Shown here: positions 35,012 through 44,021 of the stretch, piece after piece
How the letters are laid out: every line of letters begins with the position of its first letter
Numbering within the stretch: position 1 is the stretch's first letter
NCBI RefSeq assembly: GCF_900182595.1
Contig: NZ_FXTN01000003.1
Location: forward strand, 62,001 to 126,000
Direction: 5' to 3'
DNA: 64,000 bases
From: Pedobacter westerhofensis
Lineage (GTDB): Bacteria > Bacteroidota > Bacteroidia > Sphingobacteriales > Sphingobacteriaceae
Program-made: the position numbers and the translations under genes
Notes under the pieces: model-generated
What the model was told of the DNA's origin: nothing
What the model saw: only the letters and a program-made list of their open reading frames with translations
The model's database searches: none

Positions 35012-35542
35012 TTAAAGTATCTCAGTTCCCAGAATTTCTTTTGAATAAGTCTTCAGGTATTTTTTAAGTATCTGGCGGGCTACATGGATCCTTGTCTTTA
35101 CTGTTCCGATTGGAATTTCAAGCATATCAGCAATCTCATGGTATTTATATCCCTCAAAGTATTTTACAAACGGAACATGATATTCAGGCTGAAGTGTTGC
35201 CAAGGCTTTATTGATGTCTCCGATTACAAATTTACTGTCAATTGTATTTTTTGTAGCACTGTAGTGCAGATTGGCAGAGGAAATATCTTCAGACTTGGTA
35301 ATCAGTGCATTGGTTTTAACCAGGCGCCTGTAGTTATTGATAAAAGTATTTTTCATGATGGTAAACAACCATCCTTTAAGATTTGTGCCGTCTTTAAACT
35401 TGCTATAGTAAGTAACCGCTTTTAGCATCGTATCCTGAACAAGATCGTTGGCATCTTCAATATCTTTAGTAAAATTTAAAGCGAATGACTGCAAAGAAAC
35501 CGAGTGGTTATGGAGCTGGAGGTTAAATTCATTTTTTGTCAT
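35012..35542 (-). CDS. ECF-type RNA polymerase sigma factor
   Basis: A 176-residue sigma-70 family protein of extracytoplasmic-function size. Region 2 (residues ~15-85) has NDLVQDTMLKAVTYYSKFKDGTNLKGWLFTIMKNTFINNYRR in separate conserved blocks, ending in the -10-binding helix. Region 4 (~110-165) reads VPFVKYFEGYKYHEIADMLEIPIGTVKTRIHVARQILK with a clear helix-turn-helix. No anti-sigma factor gene is adjacent. Its 5' leader can form a long nested hairpin (35556-35630), and a strong terminator ends the transcript, so it is monocistronic. The regulon is unknown; expression may be controlled through the leader. Confidence 0.92.
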   Translation of the reverse strand: MTKNEFNLQLHNHSVSLQSFALNFTKDIEDANDLVQDTMLKAVTYYSKFKDGTNLKGWLFTIMKNTFINNYRRLVKTNALITKSEDISSANLHYSATKNTIDSKFVIGDINKALATLQPEYHVPFVKYFEGYKYHEIADMLEIPIGTVKTRIHVARQILKKYLKTYSKEILGTEIL

Positions 35543-35555
35543 AATCTTTTAAGTT

Positions 35556-35630
35556 TTAAGGTTAAAGAGCAAACAAACAGGTTGATAGAGTGGCGTCGTC
35601 TGTTTGTTTAATCTTGCTTGCTAACCTTAA
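35556..35630 (-). promoter_or_regulatory. Nested hairpin in the leader of the ECF sigma gene
   Basis: Two concentric inverted repeats lie just before the sigma factor start. The outer arms are TTAAGGTTA (35556-35564) and TAACCTTAA (35622-35630). The inner arms are AAACAAACAG (35571-35580) and CTGTTTGTTT (35600-35609) around a 19-nt loop. On the minus strand this would be a stem-loop in the 5' leader ending 13 nt from the start codon, which may affect ribosome access. Confidence 0.45.
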
Positions 35631-35708
35631 TACAACATATGTACCAAAAAATCAATTCATAGCCTTAAGAAAAAAAATGCAGGTTTAGAATTATAATTCT
35701 AATGATTG

Positions 35709-36734
35709 TCACAAAATATTTACTTCACGCTCCAGTTTTACACCAAATTTCGCTTCAACTGTGTCTATGATCTTTTCCGAAAAACTATACACTTCTGTCC
35801 CTGTAGCCTGCCCATGGTTGACCAGTACAAGTGCCTGGTTCTTCCAGGTACCCGTATTGCCATCTACAATGCCTTTAAATCCGCAGGATTCAATCAACCA
35901 GCCTGCCGCGAGTTTTACCTTTTCTTTTCCTGCGGGATAACTGATCAGATCAGGAAAAGTTTGAATAATCGATTCATATTCAGCTTTGCCGATAATCGGG
36001 TTTTTAAAAAAGCTGCCCGCATTACCTATTGTTGAGGGATCCGGCAATTTACTTACCCGGATCTCTGCTACTATCTTGGATATATCAGCAATAGTAGGCC
36101 GCCTGATACCTCTTTCTGCAAGCACAGACTGTATCGCTCCGTACTGTGAATTGATCCTTGCCTGGGTGTTCAACCTGAACGTTACAGCGGTAATCAGATA
36201 CTGTCCTTTCAGATCGTTTTTAAAGATACTGTCGCGGTAGGCAAAGTGGCAGTCTTCAAAATCAAAGATTTTGAATTCGCCCGTAGCGATTTCGAATGCT
36301 GTGCATGACTCAAATATATCCTTAAGTTCTACACCGTAAGCACCAATATTTTGTATGGGCGACGCTCCCACTGTTCCGGGGATCAGGCTCAGGTTTTCCA
36401 TACCGGCAAACTCCTGTTCCACACAGTAATTCACCAGATCGTTCCATACAATACCTGCACCGGCTGTTACCAGTACCTGGTCTTCGTCTTCTGCAGACCG
36501 CGCAGCCCTAATGCCAGGAATACTCACCTTCAGCACCAACCCATCAAAGTCTTTAGTAAATAGCATATTACTGCCACCGCCAAGTACCAATAACTGGTTC
36601 TCTTTAAAAACAGGATCAAGTCTCAGCGCGCGAAGGTCTTCTTCATTGTTTATTTCGGCAAAGAAACGCGCTTTCACATCGATACCAAAAGTGTTGTAAG
36701 ATTTTAGGGATTTATTTTCCTGCAGTAAATACAT
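35709..36734 (-). CDS. murB: UDP-N-acetylenolpyruvoylglucosamine reductase
   Basis: A 341-residue cytosolic flavoenzyme of the E. coli (type I) class. FAD-binding segments LLVLGGGSNMLFTKDFDGLVLKV and GIVWNDLVNYCVEQEFAGMENLSLIPGTVGASPIQNIGAYG are separated as in the family. The catalytic Ser lies in GNAGSFFKNP and the C-terminal part has AAGWLIESCGFKG and LVNHGQATGTEV. It reduces the enolpyruvyl group with NADPH to form UDP-MurNAc for peptidoglycan. The gene stands alone, 166 bp upstream of the ECF sigma gene on the same strand. The ATG at 36734 is the natural start. Confidence 0.95.
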   Translation of the reverse strand: MYLLQENKSLKSYNTFGIDVKARFFAEINNEEDLRALRLDPVFKENQLLVLGGGSNMLFTKDFDGLVLKVSIPGIRAARSAEDEDQVLVTAGAGIVWNDLVNYCVEQEFAGMENLSLIPGTVGASPIQNIGAYGVELKDIFESCTAFEIATGEFKIFDFEDCHFAYRDSIFKNDLKGQYLITAVTFRLNTQARINSQYGAIQSVLAERGIRRPTIADISKIVAEIRVSKLPDPSTIGNAGSFFKNPIIGKAEYESIIQTFPDLISYPAGKEKVKLAAGWLIESCGFKGIVDGNTGTWKNQALVLVNHGQATGTEVYSFSEKIIDTVEAKFGVKLEREVNIL

Positions 36735-36884
36735 ATGGGCAAAGGGTTATTTACGGCAAATGTAGATATACTATTTATACTATAGTCATAGGTTTGATCA
36801 CAAAATGAGGATAGCGGCCATAAAACTGCAATTTTCAAATTATCGTTTCAATGTAAATGTTATGACCTGTAATAAACTTGTTAA

Positions 36885-36915
36885 GTAAAATATTTAATTA
36901 TTTTGCATATTTTAC
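36885..36915. promoter_or_regulatory. Inverted repeat upstream of the first TetR gene, possible operator
   Basis: GTAAAATAT (36885-36893) and ATATTTTAC (36907-36915) are perfect 9-bp arms with a 13-bp spacer, 61 bp before the TetR start. The region is very A+T-rich, which raises the chance level. A similar palindrome with the same spacer length precedes the second TetR gene. Confidence 0.4.
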
Positions 36916-36975
36916 GTTCGATTATAACCTTATTTAAGCCGTAACCCCAATTGAAAAAAAGCAAGCCTGATTAAC

Positions 36976-37590
36976 ATGGAAAATCAAGATAAAAAAAGAC
37001 TTTTAATCATAGATGCAGCCCTAAAACGATTCGCACACTATGGACTCGCAAAAACTACCATGACCGAGATTGCGAAGGACATTTCTTTTTCAAAAGCCTT
37101 ACTTTATTATTACTTCCCCGACAAACTTAGTTTATATGTAAGTGTGATCGAAAACATGATGCATACGCTGAGCAGAGACCTGATCAAATCCGTTGAGAAA
37201 ACTTCTACTGCTACTGAGGGGATCCTCATACTTCTTCAGAAAAGACAGGCTTTTATCCAAAAATACTATAAGCTGATTGAATATACCCAAATGATTGGCT
37301 CCGAACTCCCCGAAGCACTTTATGAAAAATTCACACGTGCCAGGGCCTTTGAACTCAAAATCATTACCGAATTGCTGAGTAAAGGTAATTTATCGGGCGA
37401 ACTGGCAGTAGAAGATATCCCCTTCACTACAGAAATATTTGTTGAAGCCGTATCCGGTATCCACTTTAACATCCTCACCCGTGCCAAACACCTCTTCCCG
37501 GGAAAGGAGGAATTCAAATTGATCTTCCTGAAGGAAAAACGATTCGCAGAAATCTTTTTGGCTGGTTTAAAGCCAGTTAACAAGTCATAG
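36976..37590 (+). CDS. TetR-family transcriptional regulator (first of tandem pair)
   Basis: A 204-residue regulator. The N-terminal TetR helix-turn-helix (residues ~8-55) reads IIDAALKRFAHYGLAKTTMTEIAKD then ISFSKALLYYYFPDKLSLYVSVIE. The all-helical C-terminal part differs from known ligand-binding domains enough that no inducer can be named. The next gene encodes a close paralogue with the same pattern in the DNA-binding half. Both precede the efflux operon on the same strand, so at least one probably represses it. A candidate operator palindrome lies upstream and a terminator-like hairpin downstream, implying that the two regulators can be transcribed separately. Confidence 0.9.
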   Translation: MENQDKKRLLIIDAALKRFAHYGLAKTTMTEIAKDISFSKALLYYYFPDKLSLYVSVIENMMHTLSRDLIKSVEKTSTATEGILILLQKRQAFIQKYYKLIEYTQMIGSELPEALYEKFTRARAFELKIITELLSKGNLSGELAVEDIPFTTEIFVEAVSGIHFNILTRAKHLFPGKEEFKLIFLKEKRFAEIFLAGLKPVNKS

Positions 37591-37610
37591 AATTGTCATT
37601 TAACTTATCA

Positions 37611-37640
37611 TATCCCCAATATCGGGGATAAAGTTTTTTT
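37611..37640 (+). terminator. Terminator-like hairpin between the two TetR genes
   Basis: TATCCCC (37611-37617) pairs with GGGGATA (37624-37630) over a 6-nt loop, followed after AAG by seven T. The 7-bp stem is short but G+C-rich in an A+T-rich setting. Confidence 0.6.
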
Positions 37641-37660
37641 ATGCAGAATGCTTGATATAT

Positions 37661-37689
37661 TTTTGACTATAAATACAATAAAGTCAAAA
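37661..37689. promoter_or_regulatory. Inverted repeat upstream of the second TetR gene, possible operator
   Basis: TTTTGACT (37661-37668) and AGTCAAAA (37682-37689) are perfect 8-bp arms with a 13-bp spacer, ending 14 bp before the start codon. The position suits autorepression by a TetR dimer. Confidence 0.45.
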
Positions 37690-37703
37690 GGTAAAAAAGT
37701 AGA

Positions 37704-38315
37704 ATGTTAGAAACTGATAAAAAGAGGGAACTGATTATAGAGGGAGCGATTAAACGTTTTATCCATTTTGGTATTCACAAAACAACGATGAATGAGATTG
37801 CAGAAGACCTTTCTGTATCCAAACCATCATTATATTATTATTTTCCCGATAAAACCAGCCTGATACTGGGCGTAATAGAAAAGATCTTCGACGACTATTT
37901 CAGCGTATTATATAGAGACCAGAAACTTGGAACGCCGATAGAGACCACCCTGCTGAATATTATCGAAATCAAACATAAGTTCTTCCTGCGTTATTATATG
38001 CTTCATCTTTCTTATGGAAATCCAGACTCCTCGTTAAGTTCAGTTGAATTAAAAAACTATCTTGAAACCATGATGGTGAAGAACTTAAGGTTTCATGAAA
38101 CTGTATTTGAAGCTGCGGTGTCCCGGAAAGAGATTGCTCCGCAGGATGATATTCCCAAAATAGCAGAACTCTACCTGTCCTGCCAGTCGGGCCTCACCTC
38201 CCTATGTATTATGCACGGAAACAAAGAACTTTTTCCAGGTAAAAAAGAACTCAAACTCATGAAAGAAAAACAGGTTAGCCTGTCTAAAATATTTATTAAA
38301 GGCCTTAAAACTTAA
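37704..38315 (+). CDS. TetR-family transcriptional regulator (second of tandem pair)
   Basis: A 203-residue paralogue of the preceding regulator. The DNA-binding half reads IIEGAIKRFIHFGIHKTTMNEIAED then LSVSKPSLYYYFPDKTSLILGVIE, sharing most positions with its neighbour, including KTTM and LYYYFPDK. The effector half is more diverged, though both end with an LFPGK-type segment and a (L)KEK..., (I)F..GLK tail. It lies 45 bp upstream of the TolC-type gene and is probably the direct regulator of the efflux operon. Tandem duplication followed by effector divergence is the simplest history. Confidence 0.9.
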   Translation: MLETDKKRELIIEGAIKRFIHFGIHKTTMNEIAEDLSVSKPSLYYYFPDKTSLILGVIEKIFDDYFSVLYRDQKLGTPIETTLLNIIEIKHKFFLRYYMLHLSYGNPDSSLSSVELKNYLETMMVKNLRFHETVFEAAVSRKEIAPQDDIPKIAELYLSCQSGLTSLCIMHGNKELFPGKKELKLMKEKQVSLSKIFIKGLKT

Positions 38316-38360
38316 AAAAGACTCAAAAAAAACAGCCTTCCCTACCACAAAAACCAAATT

Positions 38361-39683
38361 ATGAATAAACCTGTAAAATCAATTCCCATCTTATGGGTCT
38401 GCCTGCTGATCTCGACAATTGTCAGTGCCCAGCAGCCGCTCACACTTAAAGATGCGCTAAATTTTGCGATCGAGAATAATGCAACAGCAAGGAAGTCGCG
38501 TCTCGATATCGATGGCGGCAAGTTCAAAACGCAGGAGGTCCGCTCCCAGGCTTTGCCTCAAATTACCGGAAATGCCTCTTTGACCTATAATGCCATCATC
38601 GGCCAGCTGGTTTTTGGTGATCAGGCCTTCCAGCTCGGAAGAAAATGGAATGACAATGCAGGTGTCCAGGTGAGCCAGCAGCTGTTTAACCAAACTGTCT
38701 TTACCGGACTGAAAGCTGCAAAAACCAGTGAGAACTTTTATAGCCTGAGTGCCGAGCTTACCGATGAACAGATTATCGAGCAGGTAGCCAATAATTATTA
38801 CCAGGTACTGGTGAGCAGACAGCATCTTAATGTGCTCGATACCAATATCAAAAATATTAAAGTGGTGGAGAAGATCATTACCAATCAGTATTCAAACGGA
38901 CTGGCGAAAAAGATCGATGTGGACCGTATAAAGGTAAACCTTACCAACCTGCAGACGCAGCGTGAACAAACAATCAATGCCGTGGTACAACTGGAAAACC
39001 AGTTGAAATTCTCCATGGGCATGCCTGTTGGAACGGTGATCAATGTACCGCCGGATGAACTCAAAAAAGTAGAGACGCTTCCTGAGATGGCAGATACTGT
39101 AAATATCGCCGGAAGGATAGAAATGAGGTTGTTGAGTGTGCAGCGTGAATTATACACGCTGCAGCGCAAAGCCTATGTAGCAGAATATTATCCTAATTTA
39201 TCTCTGACAGGAAATCTTTCTACTACAGGCCAGAGTGATCACTTTGACCTCTTTAATAAAAGTGGATCAGCATTCTATTACAATGCTTCGGCTATCGGCC
39301 TTACACTGAAGGTGCCTATTTTCAACGGATTTGCAACACGCTCAAGGATCCGTCAGGCAGATATAGATATCAGAAAATCTGATGAAGATATCAGGGAACG
39401 ATCAAACTCACTCAACCTGGCATATGAGAATGCCAAGATCCAGTTGAGAAACAATATCAATACGATCAAAGCACAGCGCCAGAATGCTACCCTGGCCCAG
39501 GAAATCTACAACAGCACGCAAAACAATTATAACAATGGTCTTGCCGCATTAACGGATCTTCTGGATACCGAAAATGCCCTGACAGATGCACAAAACAGTT
39601 ATACCCAGGCTTTATTAAATTATAAGATCGCCGAAATCCAATTAATCAAATCAAACGGAAATATAAAATCACTATTAAAATGA
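38361..39683 (+). CDS. TolC-family outer-membrane efflux protein
   Basis: A 440-residue protein with a signal peptide ending SAQQ (residues ~1-25). It has the two outer-membrane-factor repeats rich in long helices: LTLKDALNFAIENNATARKSRLDI opens the first, and the conserved YNNGLAALTDLLDTENALTDAQNSYTQALLNY segment lies near the C-terminus. It forms the outer-membrane tunnel of a tripartite pump. The stop overlaps the adaptor gene by 4 bp. The operon order TolC, adaptor, RND is typical for Bacteroidota. Confidence 0.92.
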   Translation: MNKPVKSIPILWVCLLISTIVSAQQPLTLKDALNFAIENNATARKSRLDIDGGKFKTQEVRSQALPQITGNASLTYNAIIGQLVFGDQAFQLGRKWNDNAGVQVSQQLFNQTVFTGLKAAKTSENFYSLSAELTDEQIIEQVANNYYQVLVSRQHLNVLDTNIKNIKVVEKIITNQYSNGLAKKIDVDRIKVNLTNLQTQREQTINAVVQLENQLKFSMGMPVGTVINVPPDELKKVETLPEMADTVNIAGRIEMRLLSVQRELYTLQRKAYVAEYYPNLSLTGNLSTTGQSDHFDLFNKSGSAFYYNASAIGLTLKVPIFNGFATRSRIRQADIDIRKSDEDIRERSNSLNLAYENAKIQLRNNINTIKAQRQNATLAQEIYNSTQNNYNNGLAALTDLLDTENALTDAQNSYTQALLNYKIAEIQLIKSNGNIKSLLK

Positions 39684-40744
39684 AAAGAGGAATTATAACT
39701 GTCGTTCTTATTATAGTTGTTATCGGGGTAATTGCCTGGATACTGAACAGCAACAAAAAGAAAAATGACGCGCAAACAGCATTGGTTTCTCAGGGCAGCG
39801 GGGCGATCAGCGTGCGTGTTGCTACAGTGAAAAAAGAAACCGTTGATTTAGACTTTACTGCAAACGGCAACTTTGCCCCTAATCAGGAATTAAATTTCCT
39901 GTCTGAAAATGCAGGCCGTGTCAGCGCCATCTATGCAGATGAGGGCGACCATGTAAAAAAAGGACAGGTGATCGCACGCATCGATGCAGAGATCATCAAT
40001 ACTGACAGGGAAACTGCCCAGGCCACGCTGGATAATGCTATTAAGGATGAAGCAAGATATGCAAGCTCTTTTAGTACCGGCGGTGTAACACAACAGCAGC
40101 TCGACCAGGCTAAACTGGCAACAAAAAATGCGAGATTGAGATTGCAGAGCTCTGCCCGCAGAGTAAGCGATGCAAATATCAAATCCCCTATCAATGGCAT
40201 TGTAAATAAGAGATATATCGAAGTTGGTGCCTTTGTGAATGCCCAGGGCACACAGATGTTTGAATTGGTAGATGTTTCAAAACTTAAATTAAAAGTAAAC
40301 GTGAACGAAAGCCAGGTGGCCAGCCTTAAAACAGGAGACCGGGTACAAATCAAATCAAACGTTTTTCCTGCTGATAACTTTTCGGGAAAGATCACTTTCA
40401 TTGCTGCCAAAGCAGACGGAACGCTGAACTTCCCTATAGAAATTGAAGTAGAGAACAATCATGCCAATACCATTAAGGCCGGAATGTACGGCACTGCCAT
40501 TTTTAAATTCCCGGCACAGGCAGCTACTATTACGATTCCCCGCGGTGCATTTGTGGGCAGTGTAAGCAGCAACCAAATTTTTGTGCTGGAGAATGGAAAC
40601 ACGGCAAAGATCCGTAAAGTGATTGCCGGCAGAACGATCAATGATCAGGTGGAAATTATTGAAGGACTGAAAGAAGGTGAAACTGCAATCATCAGCGGAC
40701 AAATCAATTTGGTGGACGGAAGTCCGGTTACGGCAATTAAATAA
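39680..40744 (+). CDS. Efflux RND transporter periplasmic adaptor subunit
   Basis: A 354-residue membrane-fusion protein. It is anchored by an N-terminal helix (residues ~5-22, VVLIIVVIGVIAWIL). The barrel-sandwich/lipoyl halves are GRVSAIYADEGDHVKKGQVIARID and ANIKSPINGIVNKRYIEVGAFV. A coiled hairpin lies between them, and the beta-barrel follows with VNESQVASLKTGDRVQIKS. The C-terminal membrane-proximal part ends EGLKEGETAIISGQINLVDGSPV. It bridges the TolC protein and the RND pump. The next gene starts 9 bp later. Confidence 0.93.
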   Translation: MKRGIITVVLIIVVIGVIAWILNSNKKKNDAQTALVSQGSGAISVRVATVKKETVDLDFTANGNFAPNQELNFLSENAGRVSAIYADEGDHVKKGQVIARIDAEIINTDRETAQATLDNAIKDEARYASSFSTGGVTQQQLDQAKLATKNARLRLQSSARRVSDANIKSPINGIVNKRYIEVGAFVNAQGTQMFELVDVSKLKLKVNVNESQVASLKTGDRVQIKSNVFPADNFSGKITFIAAKADGTLNFPIEIEVENNHANTIKAGMYGTAIFKFPAQAATITIPRGAFVGSVSSNQIFVLENGNTAKIRKVIAGRTINDQVEIIEGLKEGETAIISGQINLVDGSPVTAIK

Positions 40745-40753
40745 TTAATATAG

Positions 40754-43700
40754 ATGAAATTAACAGAAATATCTATCAAAAGACCTTCACTTGTCATCGT
40801 GGTTTTCACCGTGCTGACGCTGATGGGATTATTGAGCTACTTCTCTCTCAGTTATGAGTTGCTGCCCAAATTCTCCAATAATGTGGTCTCTATTTCTACA
40901 ATCTACCCCGGAGCATCTCCGAGTGAAGTAGAAAACACCGTTACCAAGAAAATTGAAGATGCGGTATCCTCTATGGAGAATATCAAAAAACTAAATGCCG
41001 TATCTTATGAAAGCCTGTCTGTAGTAACCATTACACTGAATGATAAGGCCAATGTAGATCTTTCCCTCAATGAGGCTCAGCGTAAGGTAAACTCGATACT
41101 CGCAGATTTACCTACTGATGTAAAAACGCCTTCATTAAACAAGTTCTCATTGGACGATCTGCCGGTAATCACCATGTCTGCCTCGGCAAAAATGGATGAT
41201 GCTGCATTTTATGACCTGATCGATAAAAGGATCGCACCGATCATCTCAAGGGTGACTGGCGTTGCACAGGTCAATCTGGTAGGCGGACAGGAAAGGGAGA
41301 TCGAAGTATCCTTGAATGCCGGCAAACTTCAGGGCTACGGCTTATCTGTGCCTCAGGTTCAGCAGTCGATTCTTACTTCCAATCTGGACTTCCCAACCGG
41401 TAGCGTAAAAACGCAGGACCAGGATATTCTGATCCGTTTATCGGGTAAATACAAAAACGTAGACGAACTCCGCAACCTGGTGGTGAGTACCGGAAAAGAC
41501 GGTGCGCAAATCCGCCTGGGAGATATTGCAGATGTACGGGATGCACAAAAAGAAGTAGACAAACTTGCGCGTATCGATCGTAAAGGGGCCATTGCCATCC
41601 AGATCATTAAACAATCAGATGCAAATGCCGTAGAAGTAAGCAAGGGTGTGCATAAGGCGATCGACAAACTGATGCTGGATTATAAATCCAACAACCTTAA
41701 AATTATCATTGCCAATGACAGTTCTATCTTCACACTGGAGTCTGCCGATGCAGTAATCCACGATTTGGTACTGGCGATTATCCTGGTTGCTTTTGTGATG
41801 CTGTTTTTCCTTCACAGTATCCGGAACGCACTGATCGTTATGGTTTCTATCCCTGCCTCCCTGATCGCTACCTTTATTGGGATGAGCCTGTTAGGCTATA
41901 CCCTCAACCTGATGTCATTGCTGGGATTATCGCTGGTAGTAGGTATCCTGGTGGATGATGCGATTGTAGTATTGGAGAACATCTACCGCCATATGGAAAT
42001 GGGCAAGAACAAAGTTCGGGCAGCATATGACGCAACCAGCGAAATCGGTTTTACGGTGGTGTCAATTACCCTTGTTATCGTGGTAGTGTTCTTCCCTATC
42101 GCGATCAGTACCGGACTGGTTTCCAATATCCTCCGTCAATTCTGCGTGGTGGTAATTATTGCTACGCTTCTCTCCCTGTTTTCTTCATTTACCATTGTAC
42201 CCCTTCTCTCTTCCCGTTTTGGTAAACTGGAAAAGATCGAGGGCAAAAATATATTCGGTAAGTTCATCCTTTGGTTTGAAGCGCAGCTTCGCAAATTCAC
42301 AATCTGGATTACCAGCATCCTTAACTGGTCCCTCGCTAACAAAGGAAAAACCATTTTACTGGTAGTTGTGCTTTTCCTGGGTTCATGCAGCCTCATCCCG
42401 ATGGGTTATATCGGAACGGAGTTTTTCCCCAAGAGTGATAAGGGAGAATTCCTGGTACAGGTGGAGCTCCCGAAAGACGCTTCTATTGAACAGACTAACC
42501 TGATTACACAAAAAGCCGAAGCCTTTTTATCAAAGAAACCTGAGATCATCCAACTGATTACTACGGTAGGACAGTCAAGTGGTGACTTTGGTGCATCACA
42601 GGCTACGGCTTACAAATCTGAGATCAACGTAAAACTGGTTGAACGGGATAAACGTGCTGATAACTCAAGTATATATGCCACTAAAGTAAGTCGCGAACTG
42701 GCCAGGTACCTGGTAGGTGCCAAAGTAAAAACTGTGCCGATCAGTATCCTGGGGATCGCAGAAAATGCGCCTATTGAGCTGGTGGTGATGGGATCTGACC
42801 TTGACAGTGCGATGAAATACGCCGAAGGCGCCAAAGCAGTGCTGGCTAAAATTAAAGGGTCTGCCGAGCTGAAACTTTCGGTGGAAGGCGGTAGCCCGGA
42901 GATCAACGTACAGGTAGACCGTGATAAAATGGCTGCTCTGGGACTTACCTTACAAACTGTGGGTGCCACCATGCAGACGGCTTTCAGTGGTAATACTGAT
43001 GGCAAGTTCCGTAAAGGTGAATATGAATATGATATCAACATTCGTTACCAGGATTTTGACCGCAAGAACATAGATGATGTAAGAAACCTGATCTTTGTAA
43101 ACAGCAACGGGCAGCAGGTTAAACTAACGCAGTTTGCAGCAATTACAGAAGGCGCCGGCCCAAGTCAGCTGGAACGAAGGGATAAGAGTACATCTGTATC
43201 GGTAAGAGCGCAGTCAATCGGACGCCCAACAGGTACGATCGTTGCAGAATTTCAGCAGCAACTGCTGGACCTGGAGAAATCGGGTAAACTGAGAAAGCCT
43301 GTCGGTGTAAGTTATGTATGGGCAGGGGATGCAGAAAACCAGGGTGACGGCTTTGGTACCCTTGGAATTGCTTTGCTGGCTTCCATCATCCTGGTATACC
43401 TGATCATGGTGGCGCTGTATGACAGTTTCGTTTATCCGTTTGTAGTCATGTTCTCTATCCCGCTCTCAGTGATCGGGGCTTTACTGGCCTTATCGCTAAC
43501 CAATAACGCACTGAATATTTTTACGATCCTGGGACTGATCATGCTGATCGGACTGGTAGCTAAAAATGCGATTATCCTGGTCGATTTTACCAACCAGATG
43601 AAAGCTGAAGGAAAGACTACCCACGAAGCACTGATACTGGCTAACCATGCGCGGTTACGCCCTATTTTGATGACAACAATCGCCATGGTGATTGGTATGA

Positions 43701-43945
43701 TGCCGATCGCACTGGCCAGCGGTGCAGGTGCAGAATGGAAAAATGGTTTAGCCTGGGTAATTATTGGTGGTTTGCTCAGTTCGCTGTTCCTTACCCTGAT
43801 TGTTGTGCCGGTAATGTACCAGATCTTCGACCGCATGCTGGATCGCTTCGGATTCAACAAAAAGGGCGTCACAATCGATGAATTAATGGTGCAGCCTTAC
43901 GATCACAAAGAGGTAAAAGAATACGATCTGGATCATCAGCACTAA
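40754..43945 (+). CDS. Efflux RND transporter permease subunit (AcrB/MexF-like, HAE1 family)
   Basis: A 1063-residue inner-membrane pump with 12 predicted helices and two large periplasmic loops, normal for HAE-RND proteins. TM4-type sequence GLSLVVGILVDDAIVVLENIYRH carries the paired Asp residues of the proton relay. The second-half equivalent LIMLIGLVAKNAIILVDFTNQM and the RLRPILMTTIAMVIGMMPIAL motif are also present. The protein probably exports drugs, dyes or lipophilic toxins by proton antiport; the substrate is unknown. It is the last gene of the operon and is followed by a strong terminator. The two TetR genes upstream are likely repressors. Confidence 0.94.
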   Translation: MKLTEISIKRPSLVIVVFTVLTLMGLLSYFSLSYELLPKFSNNVVSISTIYPGASPSEVENTVTKKIEDAVSSMENIKKLNAVSYESLSVVTITLNDKANVDLSLNEAQRKVNSILADLPTDVKTPSLNKFSLDDLPVITMSASAKMDDAAFYDLIDKRIAPIISRVTGVAQVNLVGGQEREIEVSLNAGKLQGYGLSVPQVQQSILTSNLDFPTGSVKTQDQDILIRLSGKYKNVDELRNLVVSTGKDGAQIRLGDIADVRDAQKEVDKLARIDRKGAIAIQIIKQSDANAVEVSKGVHKAIDKLMLDYKSNNLKIIIANDSSIFTLESADAVIHDLVLAIILVAFVMLFFLHSIRNALIVMVSIPASLIATFIGMSLLGYTLNLMSLLGLSLVVGILVDDAIVVLENIYRHMEMGKNKVRAAYDATSEIGFTVVSITLVIVVVFFPIAISTGLVSNILRQFCVVVIIATLLSLFSSFTIVPLLSSRFGKLEKIEGKNIFGKFILWFEAQLRKFTIWITSILNWSLANKGKTILLVVVLFLGSCSLIPMGYIGTEFFPKSDKGEFLVQVELPKDASIEQTNLITQKAEAFLSKKPEIIQLITTVGQSSGDFGASQATAYKSEINVKLVERDKRADNSSIYATKVSRELARYLVGAKVKTVPISILGIAENAPIELVVMGSDLDSAMKYAEGAKAVLAKIKGSAELKLSVEGGSPEINVQVDRDKMAALGLTLQTVGATMQTAFSGNTDGKFRKGEYEYDINIRYQDFDRKNIDDVRNLIFVNSNGQQVKLTQFAAITEGAGPSQLERRDKSTSVSVRAQSIGRPTGTIVAEFQQQLLDLEKSGKLRKPVGVSYVWAGDAENQGDGFGTLGIALLASIILVYLIMVALYDSFVYPFVVMFSIPLSVIGALLALSLTNNALNIFTILGLIMLIGLVAKNAIILVDFTNQMKAEGKTTHEALILANHARLRPILMTTIAMVIGMMPIALASGAGAEWKNGLAWVIIGGLLSSLFLTLIVVPVMYQIFDRMLDRFGFNKKGVTIDELMVQPYDHKEVKEYDLDHQH

Positions 43946-43965
43946 AAGATTTAATTATATTGCAG

Positions 43966-43992
43966 AAGGGAACCCATTGTGGTTCCCTTTTT
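43966..43992 (+). terminator. Terminator of the RND efflux operon
   Basis: AAGGGAACC (43966-43974) pairs perfectly with GGTTCCCTT (43981-43989) over the loop CATTGT, followed by T. It starts 21 bp after the RND stop and lies before the chosen start of the next gene. Confidence 0.9.
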
Positions 43993-44021
43993 GCGTTACA
44001 TCCAAAAATCCTTTTAGTTTT

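Noticed and set aside
36781..36800. TAGGTTTG at 36789 as a -7 promoter element for TetR
   Set aside because: No TTG at 17-23 bp upstream, and it lies about 180 bp from the gene.
40754..43945. Metal-efflux (CusA-type) assignment for the RND pump
   Set aside because: The TM4-type motif LVDDAIVVLENIYRH with paired Asp and the neighbouring TetR genes fit the drug-efflux HAE1 class; no metal-binding motif or copper/silver genes are seen.
43977..44021. Upstream ATG for the secreted protein gene
   Set aside because: It lies inside the efflux terminator hairpin and disrupts the signal peptide pattern.
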